Below are positions 10,929 through 22,542 of a stretch of DNA of 64,000 nucleotides, in pieces (position 1 is the first letter of the stretch; the number at the start of each line of letters is the position of its first letter). The stretch is from Tritrichomonas musculus (taxonomy: Eukaryota; Parabasalia; Tritrichomonadida; Tritrichomonadidae): positions 868,001 to 932,000 of the forward strand of contig JAPFFF010000023.1 of the NCBI GenBank assembly GCA_039105265.1. Reading direction: 5' to 3'. Under the pieces are notes generated by a model. The model saw only the letters and a program-made list of their open reading frames with translations. It had not been told where the DNA came from and ran no database searches. A program made the translations under genes and the position numbers.

Positions 10929-11228
10929 ATATTTTTAAAAATATTTAAATATTGGAAAAGTTTTCTTTTTAAAAACATTCTTAATTATTTTAATTAATAA
11001 CTATTTTTTTATATAAAAATTATTATTTTCATGTTTTTAGGAATAAAAAAAATCTTTTTTTTTTTTTTTTTTTTTTTTTTGGAGGGGGGTCGTATCTGGG
11101 CCAAAAAACACTTTTTTCTTGGCCCAGGGCCAGGAATTTTGGCCCAAAAAACATCCTTAATTTGTGAGATGGTGGTGCTAGAATATCTTCAATGGAATTC
11201 TTAATGAAATTCTTGAATTGAAAAATTG

Positions 11229-11551
11229 GTTATAAAAATAATCTTATCAATAACATCTTCTTTGATAGAAAATTCCTGTCGTCTTTTCCATAAAGGCCAA
11301 TTAAATCTAAGAGCTTCTGGTCATCATCTTTTAACCATTTTTTATGTTTGAAAAAGCAATCCTTTTCTTTTTTCATTCGATGAACTCTTGTTTTTCTCTA
11401 TTTTCTCAAACTTATTAAATTTAATAAGCTATCGCTTTTATCGAAATCGTTTTGTATATTTTCTAATTCTACATCATTCTTGCTAATTAGTTTGTTTTCG
11501 TCTGCTTTAATTAGTTTTTGATATTGATCAATCATGTCGCAAATTGCCATA
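11229..11551 (-). pseudogene. Relic of a Myb-like gene (right-arm copy)
   Basis: Mirror image of the relic at 9030-9352, with the same two unjoined frames and the same KKWLKDDDQKLLDLI segment. Both copies carry the same damage, so the decay preceded the duplication, or the arms have been kept alike by conversion. Confidence 0.4.
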
Positions 11552-12599
11552 TAATTGTCTGTATAAAATGAAAAGGAATAATGAGAATGGAAATAAAAAT
11601 ATTCTTTAAAAACATTCTCTATTGGATATTAATTAGCACATTAAAAATTATTGACTAAATCTTTTTTATGGCTTGTTAATCATTCTTCTCATCTTAATAG
11701 ATAATTTAATTGTCTTAAGGGCTGACTATAATTTTATTATTTTAGAGTCTATCTATTCATATTTTCTTATACAATGAGTTTTATTTAGAATAAATAATTG
11801 TATTATGTAGGTACACTATCAAATAAGAACCTAATTCTTTTTAAAGCTCCATAAAAAATATTGCATGAATTAGGGGTAATTGCATAAAAATGCTTTTGTG
11901 ATTATTTCATTAAATCAGAAAATTCACCCTGTTACAATTTTGAGCATTTTATATATGTTAATAATTTCTAGTCAACTATATTATATCTATGTAATTGGTT
12001 GAGTTATTTTGCAAAGAAAACTTAATAAAAATTGAGAGCTTTCATTGAAAATTTTAAATTATTTCAACTCATTGAATAATCAAATTTTTTTTTTATAGAG
12101 AACGTTACATTTTTTTCTACATTTTTCGAATTTCAAAGAAAATACCATAAAAATAAATTTTCTTTTTAAATTCTAGAAATTAATTTATGAAAATCATGTT
12201 GTATAATTTCGAATTTCCGAATATCTACATATTCAATTTTCAAACGACAACCTTTTCAATTTTAAGAAGTTTTTCTCAATATATAAATACATACAAAATA
12301 TAAAAAATGAAGGATAAAATAAATTTTTATATATTTTTATATAATTTTTACTGTGGCTACATGTCGCTTAGCCATAGTAAGCGTAAAAATCAATAAAAAT
12401 CATGCAATTTAAAAAGATATTTTAATAAATTATAGTATGAATTATTTTTATAAACTGCGAGTCAATTTTGCATAAAACTCAATTTTTCTGAATAGTATTG
12501 AAAAATGAATATAATTAACTCGATTTTGAAATAAAAAATTATTAATAATTTTCAGTGAAAAATTGAAAATTGAGTTGTATGCAAAAAAGAAAACCAGTT

Positions 12600-12846
12600 A
12601 AGGTACAAATCTAGTACGTTTAGAAACCGCAATTTTTTTTGACACTTTATTAAAACTAAAGGACATGTTATATAAAAAATATTTTTATCATAAAAATTTT
12701 ATATATAAAAAAAAAAAAAAAAAAAAAATAAAGTTCAGAATTTCAAATCCGACACGCATTCAAAATAAAACTTTTTCAATAGAGCAAGGGGTCTCAAATA
12801 TAAAACGTGCTTTCTCTCAATTTATAACGTACTAGATTTGTACCTT
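12600..12846. mobile_element. MITE with AAGGTACAAATC termini and 9-bp target duplication (right-arm copy)
   Basis: Mirror copy of 7734-7980, flanked by AAACCAGTT at 12591-12599 and 12847-12855 (the complement of the left-arm target duplication). The shared target site shows that the element was present before the arms were duplicated. Confidence 0.8.
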
Positions 12847-12906
12847 AAACCAGTTATGATTATTTTTTGAAAAGTTTCCTACGTTCTATTTAACTAATAT
12901 TATTTC

Positions 12907-12944
<38 letters not shown>

Positions 12945-13645
12945 GGCAAATAAAAATTCAAAAATAAAAATTGACTTTTTATTCAATAATAGTCTTTCAA
13001 TTTTTAATAGGCAAAAAAAAAAAAAATTCAAATAGTATCTTTTTCCACACAAAATATAAATAATAACCATTGAAATTCATAAAATATTTGCAAAATTCAC
13101 AGAATTAAATAATAATATATACATGTTTATATTTATTAATTGTCAAGATTTTCAACAAAAAAGTTGCTATATCTCAATATAAGAGAACATTATAATTTAT
13201 ACAATTATATAAAAGCACACCATTGCTCCCATTTAAAATCTACATATTATCGTTTATTTTATAAAGAAATGCAATTCATAGCCAATACTCCAATTTATTT
13301 TATTACAAAATGTTAAAGATATGGAACTAATTTGCATCCAAAAAAAGCTTACGATGACCATATTTGGTATCAAGTAACCTATATAAAAATTCAATTGGCT
13401 ATTTAATATCTGATAGGCTGTTTTTTTATAAAAAAATTTTATCATTAAATTCTATAGAACACTGGGTTTTCCAAAAATTATGTTATTTATTCAATGAAAA
13501 ACCTGAAATTCAAAAATCAAAAATATGAATAAATATTTTTATATTCCAAAAATTCAATGTAATTTCAGAAGGTACATTGAAATTTCATTAAATTCAATCA
13601 TTTTAGAAAAAGTCTTCTTACAAAAAGTAGAATTTTCGATAATAT

Positions 13646-14770
13646 AGAATTAATCGAAATTCATATTTTGGAATAAATGTACATAATTATATATAAGGGT
13701 GTCTAAATTAAATATTTTAACCTTTTTCGAATATTATTTTCGATAACTGTTTTATTTTGAATTAAATAAATAATAATAATAAAAAAATTCTTTATTTTAG
13801 TATATTTTTGTGCATTAGCTGTTAGCCAAAGTAGTTATGCATTGGATTTTTTATATATCCATTCAATGGTTTATTTTGGATTTACTCAGAAAAAAATCTA
13901 TTCAATAGTTTACGGTATTTAAAAAAAATTCTTTCTATAGTTTACATTAAGAACTTTTTGAGAATAATAATCCATATATATTAGACCTCTTAGTTATCTT
14001 CTCTGATGCATAATTATCTCCTCTCAAACTTTCTTATTTTCTCTCATTTTTTTGAATTCTTTTACTTATTTTATCTCAAACTTCTTTATTTTCTCACATT
14101 TTTTCTCTCAAATTCCGAATAATTTTGAGAGAAAATATTGTGAGAAGATAACAAAGTTTGTGAGATGATAACAAAGTCTGTGAGAATACATAAGGAAGTT
14201 TGAAAAGAAATAAGAAAGTTTGAGAGGAGATAATTATTCATCAGAGAAGATAACTAAGAGGTCTATTAAAACTTTTGATTTATTATGAAAAAATGAAAAA
14301 TCCAAGTTGCTTTTTTTCTCCATCCAGGATAACGGTTATCCTACGATAAAATCCAAAATGGACACCATTATTATATATATCTATTATAATATAAGTTATA
14401 TTTAAAATATATTTTTATTTAATAAGATATACTTAAATCAAAAATATTATTTGTTTTATTTTTGAGTTTATTTAGCCATCAAAATAATAAACCATATTTT
14501 TACATCATTCAATTTTTCAAAATTAAAAATTTATAAAAATAGATTTTCTTTAAAAAATAATAATTTTTCTTCAAAATAAATGATAGATTTTATTAGAATA
14601 TTTTGTTTATATTATTAAATTTTCATTTATATTTTTCTTATTTAATAATATGAAAAAATAATAATTCCAAAAAAAAAAAAAAAAAAAAAAAAAGGTTAAA
14701 ATATCCAATTTAGACATCTTTATATACAATTATGTACATTTATTCCAAAATATAAATTTCGATTATTTCT
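13646..14770. mobile_element. Inverted-repeat element, 1.1 kb (right-arm copy)
   Basis: Mirror copy of 5812-6936, with the same terminal repeats ending in AATCGAAATTTATATTTTGG-type sequence and the same nested MITE. No coding frame. Confidence 0.55.
13982..14265. mobile_element. MITE with TAGACCTC termini, 284 bp (right-arm copy)
   Basis: Mirror copy of 6317-6600 and identical in length (coordinates sum to 20582 at both ends). It is inserted within the 13646-14770 element, as in the left arm. Confidence 0.65.
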
Positions 14771-17435
14771 TATAAGAAATAATCGATATTTTCCTCTCAA
14801 TTTTTTGAATATTTTTTAATCGTTTACATAATGATTCTATGTAAGCCTACGGTATGTTATTTCACTATTCTTTTCGGAAAACAGCATCAATTGGTTAGAA
14901 ACAAGCTGATATAGGGGACTGAAAGATTGGCAGCTATCCCACATTTGATATTCTTTGCCATTTAATATTTATATAGTGAACGTTTTTTAAATTCAAATTA
15001 GCCATCAAAACATGCTTTATGCAACGATTCTGCTCCTTTATAACGAAAATTAAAAAGAATTGAAGCTATTGTAACACATATATTTCAACATTAGTAATAA
15101 GTCACAGAATTTTTATTGCCCAGCTGTTTGATTTTGCATCATTCCCAAAAAAAGCTAAAAAGGCTTTGAAAAAACTATACTTTATTATAATAAATATTTC
15201 TTTTTTACATTATTTATATTTATGTCATTTTACTCCATTAAAATTTCTGAAATAAAATCTCGGAAAAAAAGGAAAAAATTGTGTGTGAAAACTTTTTCAA
15301 AGCGTTCGAGAGAAAATCTCGGAAAAAAGGCAAAAAAAAAATCTATCAAATAATATGAAAAATTTCATATATTAATTTTTCCATAAGATATGGAGAAAAT
15401 AAAATATTTTAGTGCTTTTTATTTGCATTTAGTTTTGATCTTATGAGAATTTCATAATTGGCATTAATTTTGAAATCAAAGTTAACATTTATACATTTGC
15501 GATTTTATTTCTATTTTGGCCTATATTTGAGCTATTATAGGATCTCTTAAAATCATAAATTGGGAGATTCATTGATTGATTCAGTCATATAATATTTACG
15601 CCTAAAACAATATTTTTATTCAAATACTAAAGAGAAAAAATTGTTTTTCATTAACTTTTGCTGATATTGGTCAAAAAACTGTGTTACTACAGATGATTGT
15701 ATCAGATAGATAAAATTAGAAAAAAAGGTTTTCTACATCGGTATTATTATAAAATAATTCAAATGCATCGAATAAATAAACTAAATGATTTAGCCAATTA
15801 TAATAAGTCGAAATAAATCAAAATTTTATAATAAAATATAAAATGCTATTTTACACCATCAAAAGAATAATCAAAGGAATATAAAAGATTTAATAATTTA
15901 TTAGCAATAATAAATAAATAAAACTATTTCTATTTTGTATTCATGCTTTTTTTATTTTAATTGATTGAATTTTTTAAAGATAAAAATGTTTCTCGTTTAG
16001 TAACAGAAAAGAGTGTTATCAAATGAGCACTCAAAAATTTGAATACAGTACTCTTTGTCCAAAATTCATAGATTACAAGATAGCCGCTTTTTGAGCAACA
16101 CTCAAAAAGTGTCTTTATCAAATTTATAAATAAAGTAAATTTTTTTTCGCCAACAGGTATTCCAATTGGAATAACAATTGAATGAATATTTGAATGGATA
16201 TATCAGAAAAACTGAGAAGACTTGCACCTTGAACGATTGTGATTAAAAGATCGAAATAATTATTTAAATAAGATAATCAATTTTGATCTTTAGATAATAT
16301 TGATAGGAAAACTTGATTCAGAAATTGCATGTGAATCAGGAAAGTTTAACGAAAGATTATAAAATAAGGATTTATAGCTGGCATCTGGGAAATTAGTTTT
16401 TTATCTAAAAAAAATATATTTTCTTTTATGATTCAATCAATTTATCAATCATCCAAAATTACAATAATATTAGTATAAATTATTTTTTTATATAATTATG
16501 AAATCAATATCTCCTTTTCGTATCATTATAAAAATATTTTAAAAAATGAATAAATTGAAAAATTTAATTGAAAATTTGAATTGACCAAAAATAATAATAC
16601 AAAAATTCAATCTTCAAATAAACTCATAAAAGATAAAATATGAAAAATAAAGTAATTTATAAAAAGGAATGAAATAATGAAGAGAAAATCGTGTCTATAA
16701 TTTTGTGAGAAATATAAAATTTTTAAAACACTTTTATTTTTATATTGAAATTTTTTTTCTCATAATCAACGGAATATATCTGAGCAAACCATATATTTTA
16801 ACCACAAATATAAAATATTATAAGCCAATTAGCCTTTTTTAATATTTTTCAATACTTTACAAATGGAAAACCGTTCTATTTATTTTTAATAATATAATTG
16901 AATTGATATAATGGTTTTGGCCAAATTGGCTCTCAAATTACAAACTTTTTGAATCATAGAAACCATTTATTCACACAATTTTTTTGAATTCTAAGAAAAT
17001 ACTATAAAGCTTTATTATGTTAATGCATTAACATATAAAAAATATAAAATTACTATTCAACAAGTATAATTTTTACTAAAGATTTAATGCAAATATGATT
17101 TCATATTTAGCTTTATTAGCGATTATTTTGACCTTTTTTAATCTACATTAATTGAAAAAAATTGAAAGGATATTTGGTGACCATATTTTTTTTTTTTTTT
17201 TAACCCACTCATTGCCACCATAAGTATATTAAATATATTGGAAATTTAATTAGAATGATGAATATAAATCATGATTTTTTAAGGATGATCTTGGATATGG
17301 TTTGTGAAAGCACATACAAAAAATTGATAATTCATTCAATCCATTCAAATTATAAAATCATAAAAGAAATTATCAGCAAATTGTTTTAATAGTGAAAGGC
17401 TCTAATTGAATGAAAAAGCAATGTTCTTGTTGTTT

Positions 17436-19076
17436 CCAATCAATTTACGGAAGTACGAATCGAACAAGATAAACTTAAAATTATCAATGAAAATATAAAA
17501 AAAAATTTGACATTCAGACAATTTTCTTGTTTTATGTTCAAGTAAATCATAATAATTTGATGAACGAAATTCTTTTCCACCTTTCTTCATGAAGAAAAAT
17601 ATATTTTATTTTTTACATTTTTTCAAATAAAGCATAGAATTTTTGTTTCCAATATAAACAAGTTAAATGCTTATATAATTAAATATTATATTAAAAATTA
17701 TTATTAAAACAAATAATGAACAAGTATAATAGATAAATATTGAGAGAAACATTTATATTGATAAATATTTTTGTTTACCAAAGTTTTCACTCTTATCTGG
17801 ATTATCTCTCAAATTTCAATTAACAAAATCTTTTATAATAACTTTTGAATGATTCAATCATAAAAAGAACGTTTATTTATGATTTTATAAACAACAATTA
17901 TTTTAACTTTTTGCTTGTTTTTATTTTATTGAACATTACAAAGCAGCAACCAGTCACGATTTTACACTTTTATATGATGTTATTACAAAGACAATTATAA
18001 AAAACAACTTTTTTTCAAATTATCAGATACATTTATTTTTCCTCAAGAAATAAAGCCAAGTATCATATATGTCAATACATTTTATTATCGAAAAAAAGAT
18101 ATTTACAGTTAAATCTTTTTATAAAACATTTCATAGGAGGTCATACAAGTTTTTTCACGAGTCTCCCTTATTCAACCACGTTTTTTAAGAAATGTATTCA
18201 AAATTACTAAAATTGAATAGAACATCCCTACGTAAAATATACAGAAGTTTCTATACAGAAATTTTCACTTCACAGCTTCCACTAGATAAAAAGTTTTTGT
18301 TGGCTGTTGAGCCTAAAAAATGAGAATAAAACTATATTTAAGCAAAATATTTAATATCAAGTGTGGTATATTTTGTTCACACATGATAATATTATTATTA
18401 TTCGAATTTGTTTTAAGTAAACATTGCTTAATATGGTCATCCAAATATTGCTTATTATCAATAATTTTTTTTTCATAATTGTAAATGGTCTTTGCATAAA
18501 AATAAAATTCAGAATATTTCCTATATATTCCCAAAACATGAAAAGAAAAGGATTATTAGAATGCAAAAAAACAAATCATTTTTTTATTAGACTTATCAAA
18601 AATTGAAAGGAAAAAATTGAATAAGCATTCAAAAAGTTTGAAATCCGAGTTCATCCTTAAGTGAATGTTTTAAAAAAAAGATTTTCACAAAAAAATGGTT
18701 GCACTTTCCGTCATCAAATTGGATTTTTGCGTAATCATAATGAACATTATCGTTATCATATAGAATATTTCCGATAATAAAGTAGATATTTCCATTATAA
18801 TCCCGAAACGACTTAAAATGTGATCAATAAACCATACAATATATATATATATATATATCAAGTCGATATGACACCAAACACCAAAAAACTTTTTTTTTAT
18901 TATCAACCTTTTTAGGGAACGATGTAGAAGGTAAAAAAAAAAAAAAAAAAAAGAAAAGAAAAATCAAAAATATTTTGAATGCATCCAAAAAGTGTATTCA
19001 ATTCTGATATTTACGAATAATTCGTAAAATTTTTTATATGGTATAAATAACCGTTTATTATACAAAGATTTTTTAT
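17436..19076. other. Gene-less stretch between palindrome and kinase gene
   Basis: No gene could be supported. A minus-strand frame (17402-17590) reads FRSSNYYDLLEHKTRKLSEC and crosses the palindrome edge; it may be the cut end of an older gene but matches nothing I know. Short frames at 18313-18906 are AT-rich and unconvincing. An (AT)n microsatellite lies at 18839-18858 and a run of about 18 A near 18935. The region also holds the 3' flank of the kinase gene. Confidence 0.5.
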
Positions 19077-20465
19077 TTACAAGAATGTTTTTTGAAATGG
19101 CAAAGAAGACCTCATTTTCTTATCACTTCTTCTCTTCTTTTGCCTTGGAGAAGCGCCAAGCTTAGGTCCTCCTTCATTCACATCACGCACCTCATCGTCT
19201 GAATCTATTGGAATCTCGTCATCCAGCGGTTGCAAAGGTGAAAATGAAACACAAGGTGAATTGCTATCGACAGGACTTTTCGGTTGCTCGTCAGACAATC
19301 CAATTGACGATGAATCTGAAGCCTTCAGCTCATTTTCAGAATTTGACGAGCTTATTGTTAGTGAATTTTTCTGAACGAAGGTCAAAGAACCGTAATTTAT
19401 GATTCTATCGGAGGATCTGTAACGGGCCATATTTAAGTTGCTATTGAATGTCATTGACCTGTTTAGCATTGAAGTTCTGTTTGATTGATTGTTCTGGTGC
19501 TCCTGGTTGAAGATTGGCTGTTCGAGGAGCCAGTCGACAGTGGGTCTTCTTGTTGGAATGACTTCTAGCATTCTATGTATTATCTTACAAAAAGTGGATG
19601 GCAGCTTAACATTTTGAAAGGAAAAAACACCGACAGTTATTTGTAATCGCATCTGCTTCAAATCAGTAGTTTTCCACGGCAAATGACCGGTGGATAGCTC
19701 GTAAAAAGTGACACCAAGGGCCCAGATGTCAGCTTTGAATGGATCATAGGCGGTTAGATTCAATAATTCTGGAGCCATGTATGGTTTAGATCCGACAAAA
19801 TGTTTGATTTTTATTTCACCATTTTTATCAACAATATGATCGTCGTCATTCGTTGTACTATTGTCTGTATGATAAAGCTTGGATGAAAAACTTTTTGAGA
19901 GACCAAAATCGGCTAGCTTTAATCTTTGATTTTTATCGATGAGAACATTCGCAGGTTTGATATCGTTGTGAGCAATTTGAAGATCATGGCAATGCTTTAA
20001 TGCAGTTAAAATTTGATGACAGTAATGATATAAATTCGCAGATCTAATTCTTCCATTTTTTGATATAACGTCTTTTAGACTCCCTCCTTGGCAATACTCT
20101 AGAACAATATATAAATAGTGATCATCAGTGAAATACTTGTACATGTTTATGATGTTGGGATGGTTTAAATTAATTAAATTATTTATTTCAGTAAGATCAA
20201 ACTCATTTGAATCCGACAAACCGTCTTTATGTGATCCCTTATAGTCACTAACTTTAACTACAAATTCAAGATCGTACTGATTTGAATATACTAAAAAAAC
20301 TGATGAAAATCCTCCTTGTCCAATAGGACGTAGGAAGGAATAACCGTTGCTTGCTAATGTTGCTCGGATAACATTAAGGTCAAGAGGCTTTTTAGCCTCC
20401 TCTTCGTCGTCTTGACTGTCAAGAAGTTTAGGATCGATACCATGCATTTTTTTGAAAAAATGCAC
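19077..20465 (-). CDS. Ser/Thr protein kinase (CAMK-like, trichomonad type), 462 aa
   Basis: This enzyme phosphorylates Ser/Thr residues with ATP. The kinase domain spans about residues 43-319 and is complete: glycine-rich loop GQGGFSSV (49-56), ATP-anchoring lysine K71 in FVVKVSD, helix-C glutamate E93, catalytic loop HNDIKPANVLID (166-177; D168, N173), DFG at 186-188, APE at 231-233, DIW at 246-248 and R307 in RRPT. HND replaces the usual HRD, so it belongs to the non-RD class and may not need activation-loop phosphorylation. The activation segment is long (about 40 residues) with an acidic insert, DDDH. The C-terminal 140 residues are Ser/Asn-rich and end in a basic patch (RQKKRRSDKKMR), possibly a localisation signal. 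No signal peptide or membrane segment is seen. The ATG at 20463-20465 is preferred; M7 is an alternative. The substrate cannot be read from sequence. Confidence 0.93.
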   Translation of the reverse strand: MHFFKKMHGIDPKLLDSQDDEEEAKKPLDLNVIRATLASNGYSFLRPIGQGGFSSVFLVYSNQYDLEFVVKVSDYKGSHKDGLSDSNEFDLTEINNLINLNHPNIINMYKYFTDDHYLYIVLEYCQGGSLKDVISKNGRIRSANLYHYCHQILTALKHCHDLQIAHNDIKPANVLIDKNQRLKLADFGLSKSFSSKLYHTDNSTTNDDDHIVDKNGEIKIKHFVGSKPYMAPELLNLTAYDPFKADIWALGVTFYELSTGHLPWKTTDLKQMRLQITVGVFSFQNVKLPSTFCKIIHRMLEVIPTRRPTVDWLLEQPIFNQEHQNNQSNRTSMLNRSMTFNSNLNMARYRSSDRIINYGSLTFVQKNSLTISSSNSENELKASDSSSIGLSDEQPKSPVDSNSPCVSFSPLQPLDDEIPIDSDDEVRDVNEGGPKLGASPRQKKRRSDKKMRSSLPFQKTFL

Positions 20466-21154
20466 TTCAATAATATTGAATTATTGAAATAAACTTTGAA
20501 TTGGATATTATCAAAAAATAACCATAAAATATAAATTGGTCAAAAAGTTTCTACAACTTTCAGAGCTATTGAAATAATTATGAAAAATTATTCAATTTTC
20601 TTCCTTTTTTTTTTGAGGACGACAAAATTCTATAATTTTTAAAATGTTTACATTGATTAACACCAATTTTATGAGATTTTAAAAATAGAATGTTTTTAAG
20701 AAGTGTTTATGATACTTTTTTAAAAATAGAATATATCTCATGAAATTTTATTCATTTAGAATTATAAATATGTTTTTAACACTATTATAGAATAGAATAA
20801 ATATTTTATAAAATATAAAACAATCTTCCTTTTATTTTTTATGAGAAAATGAAGCTATACTATTTTTTTCAATCATTATTAATAACCACATATCGATCAA
20901 AAATTGAATGAAACAATTTATAATTATCTTGATATTATTAAAACATAATGCTATAATATAAGAATTAATAAAAATTTGATCATTATTAACGATAAAATAT
21001 TTTCTAAATAAATTTTTCTTGAGTCAATTAATCCTACCGAACTTTTAGTTTCTTAAGAAATAAAAAAGAAAACTATGTAAAAAGTATCATGAAGTAATAT
21101 TAAAAAAACTCTTTTGGTTTCGACTAAATATATTAATTTTTACATCGAACCGCT

Positions 21155-21202
<48 letters not shown>

Positions 21203-22050
21203 CAAAAAGTTATACCCAAAAATTGAGAAATGATTAAATATCGTATTTATGTAATACCGCTTGAATTTCAGTGGCTTCATTATGACAGATATGATTTTTG
21301 GCTCAAATATAAAAATTTTAAATGGTTATTAACCCACCTTTTAGAATTTAAACTATTTGATTTAGAATTTTTTGTTTTTTCATTGATTATACTTGACATA
21401 ATGAGCTAAGTAACGTGATTATATTATCATTTTCAAAACAAAACGACTGTTTAGTTAGATTTTAGTTTAATTAGAATCTAGGTTAAGTTAGATTTGAAAG
21501 TATTTTTCTATCATTGTTAGCAGACCTATTTTTTTCCCCAAAAAACTATCTATTTCTAAGTGTGATGAAATTTATTATGCGTAATTGTTATCTCTTTCAA
21601 AAATATGGTTATTTTTAAAAAATTACTTTTTGATTTGGAACGAAAATAAAATAATTGACTATCAGTTAAATCATCAAATCAATTATCAAAAACGAAACCA
21701 TTGATGTGGGCAATATAGACCTGTACTAATTACATTTTTACATCAATTGATGCTTTTTAAAAAATATCAATTGATATTTGTTCACAAAAAAATGCTCTTT
21801 TTAACTATAATCCAAGTTGACTATATAATTTTTTCATATTATTTTTAATGGACTATAAAATATAATGACATTGGTATCTTTTTTAAGATCATTACTAGAA
21901 TTACATATATATATATACCTAATGATTAACTCATCTCCAACAAATAATTAGAAAATTAGAATTTTCTATCAGATCAAAATATTCTTATTATAAATAAGAC
22001 AGAGAGAAAGAGAGAATAAAAAAGATAATTATCAACCATCTTTATGACTA
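20466..22050. other. Gene-less AT-rich stretch with 46-T run
   Basis: Upstream of the kinase and downstream of the Myb gene. A run of 46 T (21157-21202) and an (AT)n tract near 21905 are the only landmarks. The DNA from 20466 to about 20560 should hold the kinase promoter, but I see no convincing TCA-pyrimidine-(T/A) initiator next to the ATG. Confidence 0.5.
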
Positions 22051-22542
22051 TTAAAATTTCATCATGATGAAAAAGAAAAAAAAAAAAATTAATATAATTC
22101 GTTCAGTCTTAAAAAATGAAACGTCCCAATTATCAAGGCATACATCATCAATAAAATCAGGAAAACCAGCATCATGATTCATAATTGTTGAATTACAAAG
22201 ATCAAAGAAATCATCAAAATATTTTTCATCATTGCCATCATCATTTAATTTTACATGTTTGGTTGACATTTCCGAACATGAAGATTGATTTGCATTTTCT
22301 TCACCTAAATTTAGATTTTTCCTCAACAGATGTTTATGCCAACGATTTTTTATATCATTAGAACTTCTTCCGGGCAGTTGTGAAGCCATTTTAGACCATT
22401 TGGGCCCAATTTCTTTCATTGTTGTCAATAATATATCATCTTCTTCTTTGGTCCAAGCATCTTTTTTTAGTCCATCACGAAGATAATTGACATATCTATC
22501 ATGAATTTGCTTTGGAGTTCTTCCTGGGAGAAATCTTGAAAT
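22051..22542 (-). CDS. Myb-like DNA-binding protein, N-terminal part missing or in another exon
   Basis: The frame reads ISRFLPGRTPKQIHDRYVNY (end of a first Myb repeat) and then a full second repeat, DAWTKEEDDILLTTMKEIGP...LPGRSSNDIKNRWHKHLL, with the spaced tryptophans expected of an R2R3 Myb. Such proteins are nuclear transcription regulators; trichomonads have many. After about 40 acidic residues (YFDDFFDLCNS, possible activation region) the protein ends in a hydrophobic, F-rich tail encoded by a homopolymer. Upstream the frame meets an in-frame TAG at 22543-22545, exactly where the first repeat's opening helices should be. The bases read TATATTAG before ATTTCAAG, so this may be a 3' splice site with an exon further upstream, or the gene may be 5'-truncated. 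I found no matching helix-1 coding in the next 200 bp. A start at TTG 22428 would leave only half a DNA-binding domain. Confidence 0.7.
   Translation of the reverse strand: MSRFLPGRTPKQIHDRYVNYLRDGLKKDAWTKEEDDILLTTMKEIGPKWSKMASQLPGRSSNDIKNRWHKHLLRKNLNLGEENANQSSCSEMSTKHVKLNDDGNDEKYFDDFFDLCNSTIMNHDAGFPDFIDDVCLDNWDVSFFKTERIILIFFFFFFIMMKF

Larger units (their letters stand above)
10589..17435 (-). repeat. Right arm of the giant palindrome (6.85 kb)
   Basis: This is the reverse complement of 3150-9991, near-identical throughout. The inner end is GTTTAGTAAATGAGTAGTTA at 10589 and the outer end is ...TGTTGTTT at 17435. Immediately outside, the two flanks (CTCCTTT on the left, CCAATCAATT on the right) share no obvious target duplication. 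The arm carries mirror copies of every left-arm element, and its 63-codon frame at 13254-13445 matches the left copy exactly. Confidence 0.95.

Noticed and set aside
10775-10997. Frames with K- or F-homopolymer tracts on both strands
   Set aside because: They are translations of a 42-A run and its flanks, not genes.
17402-17590. 62-codon frame crossing the palindrome edge as a gene
   Set aside because: It lacks a recognisable domain and its C-terminal end is palindrome sequence; kept only as a possible cut relic.
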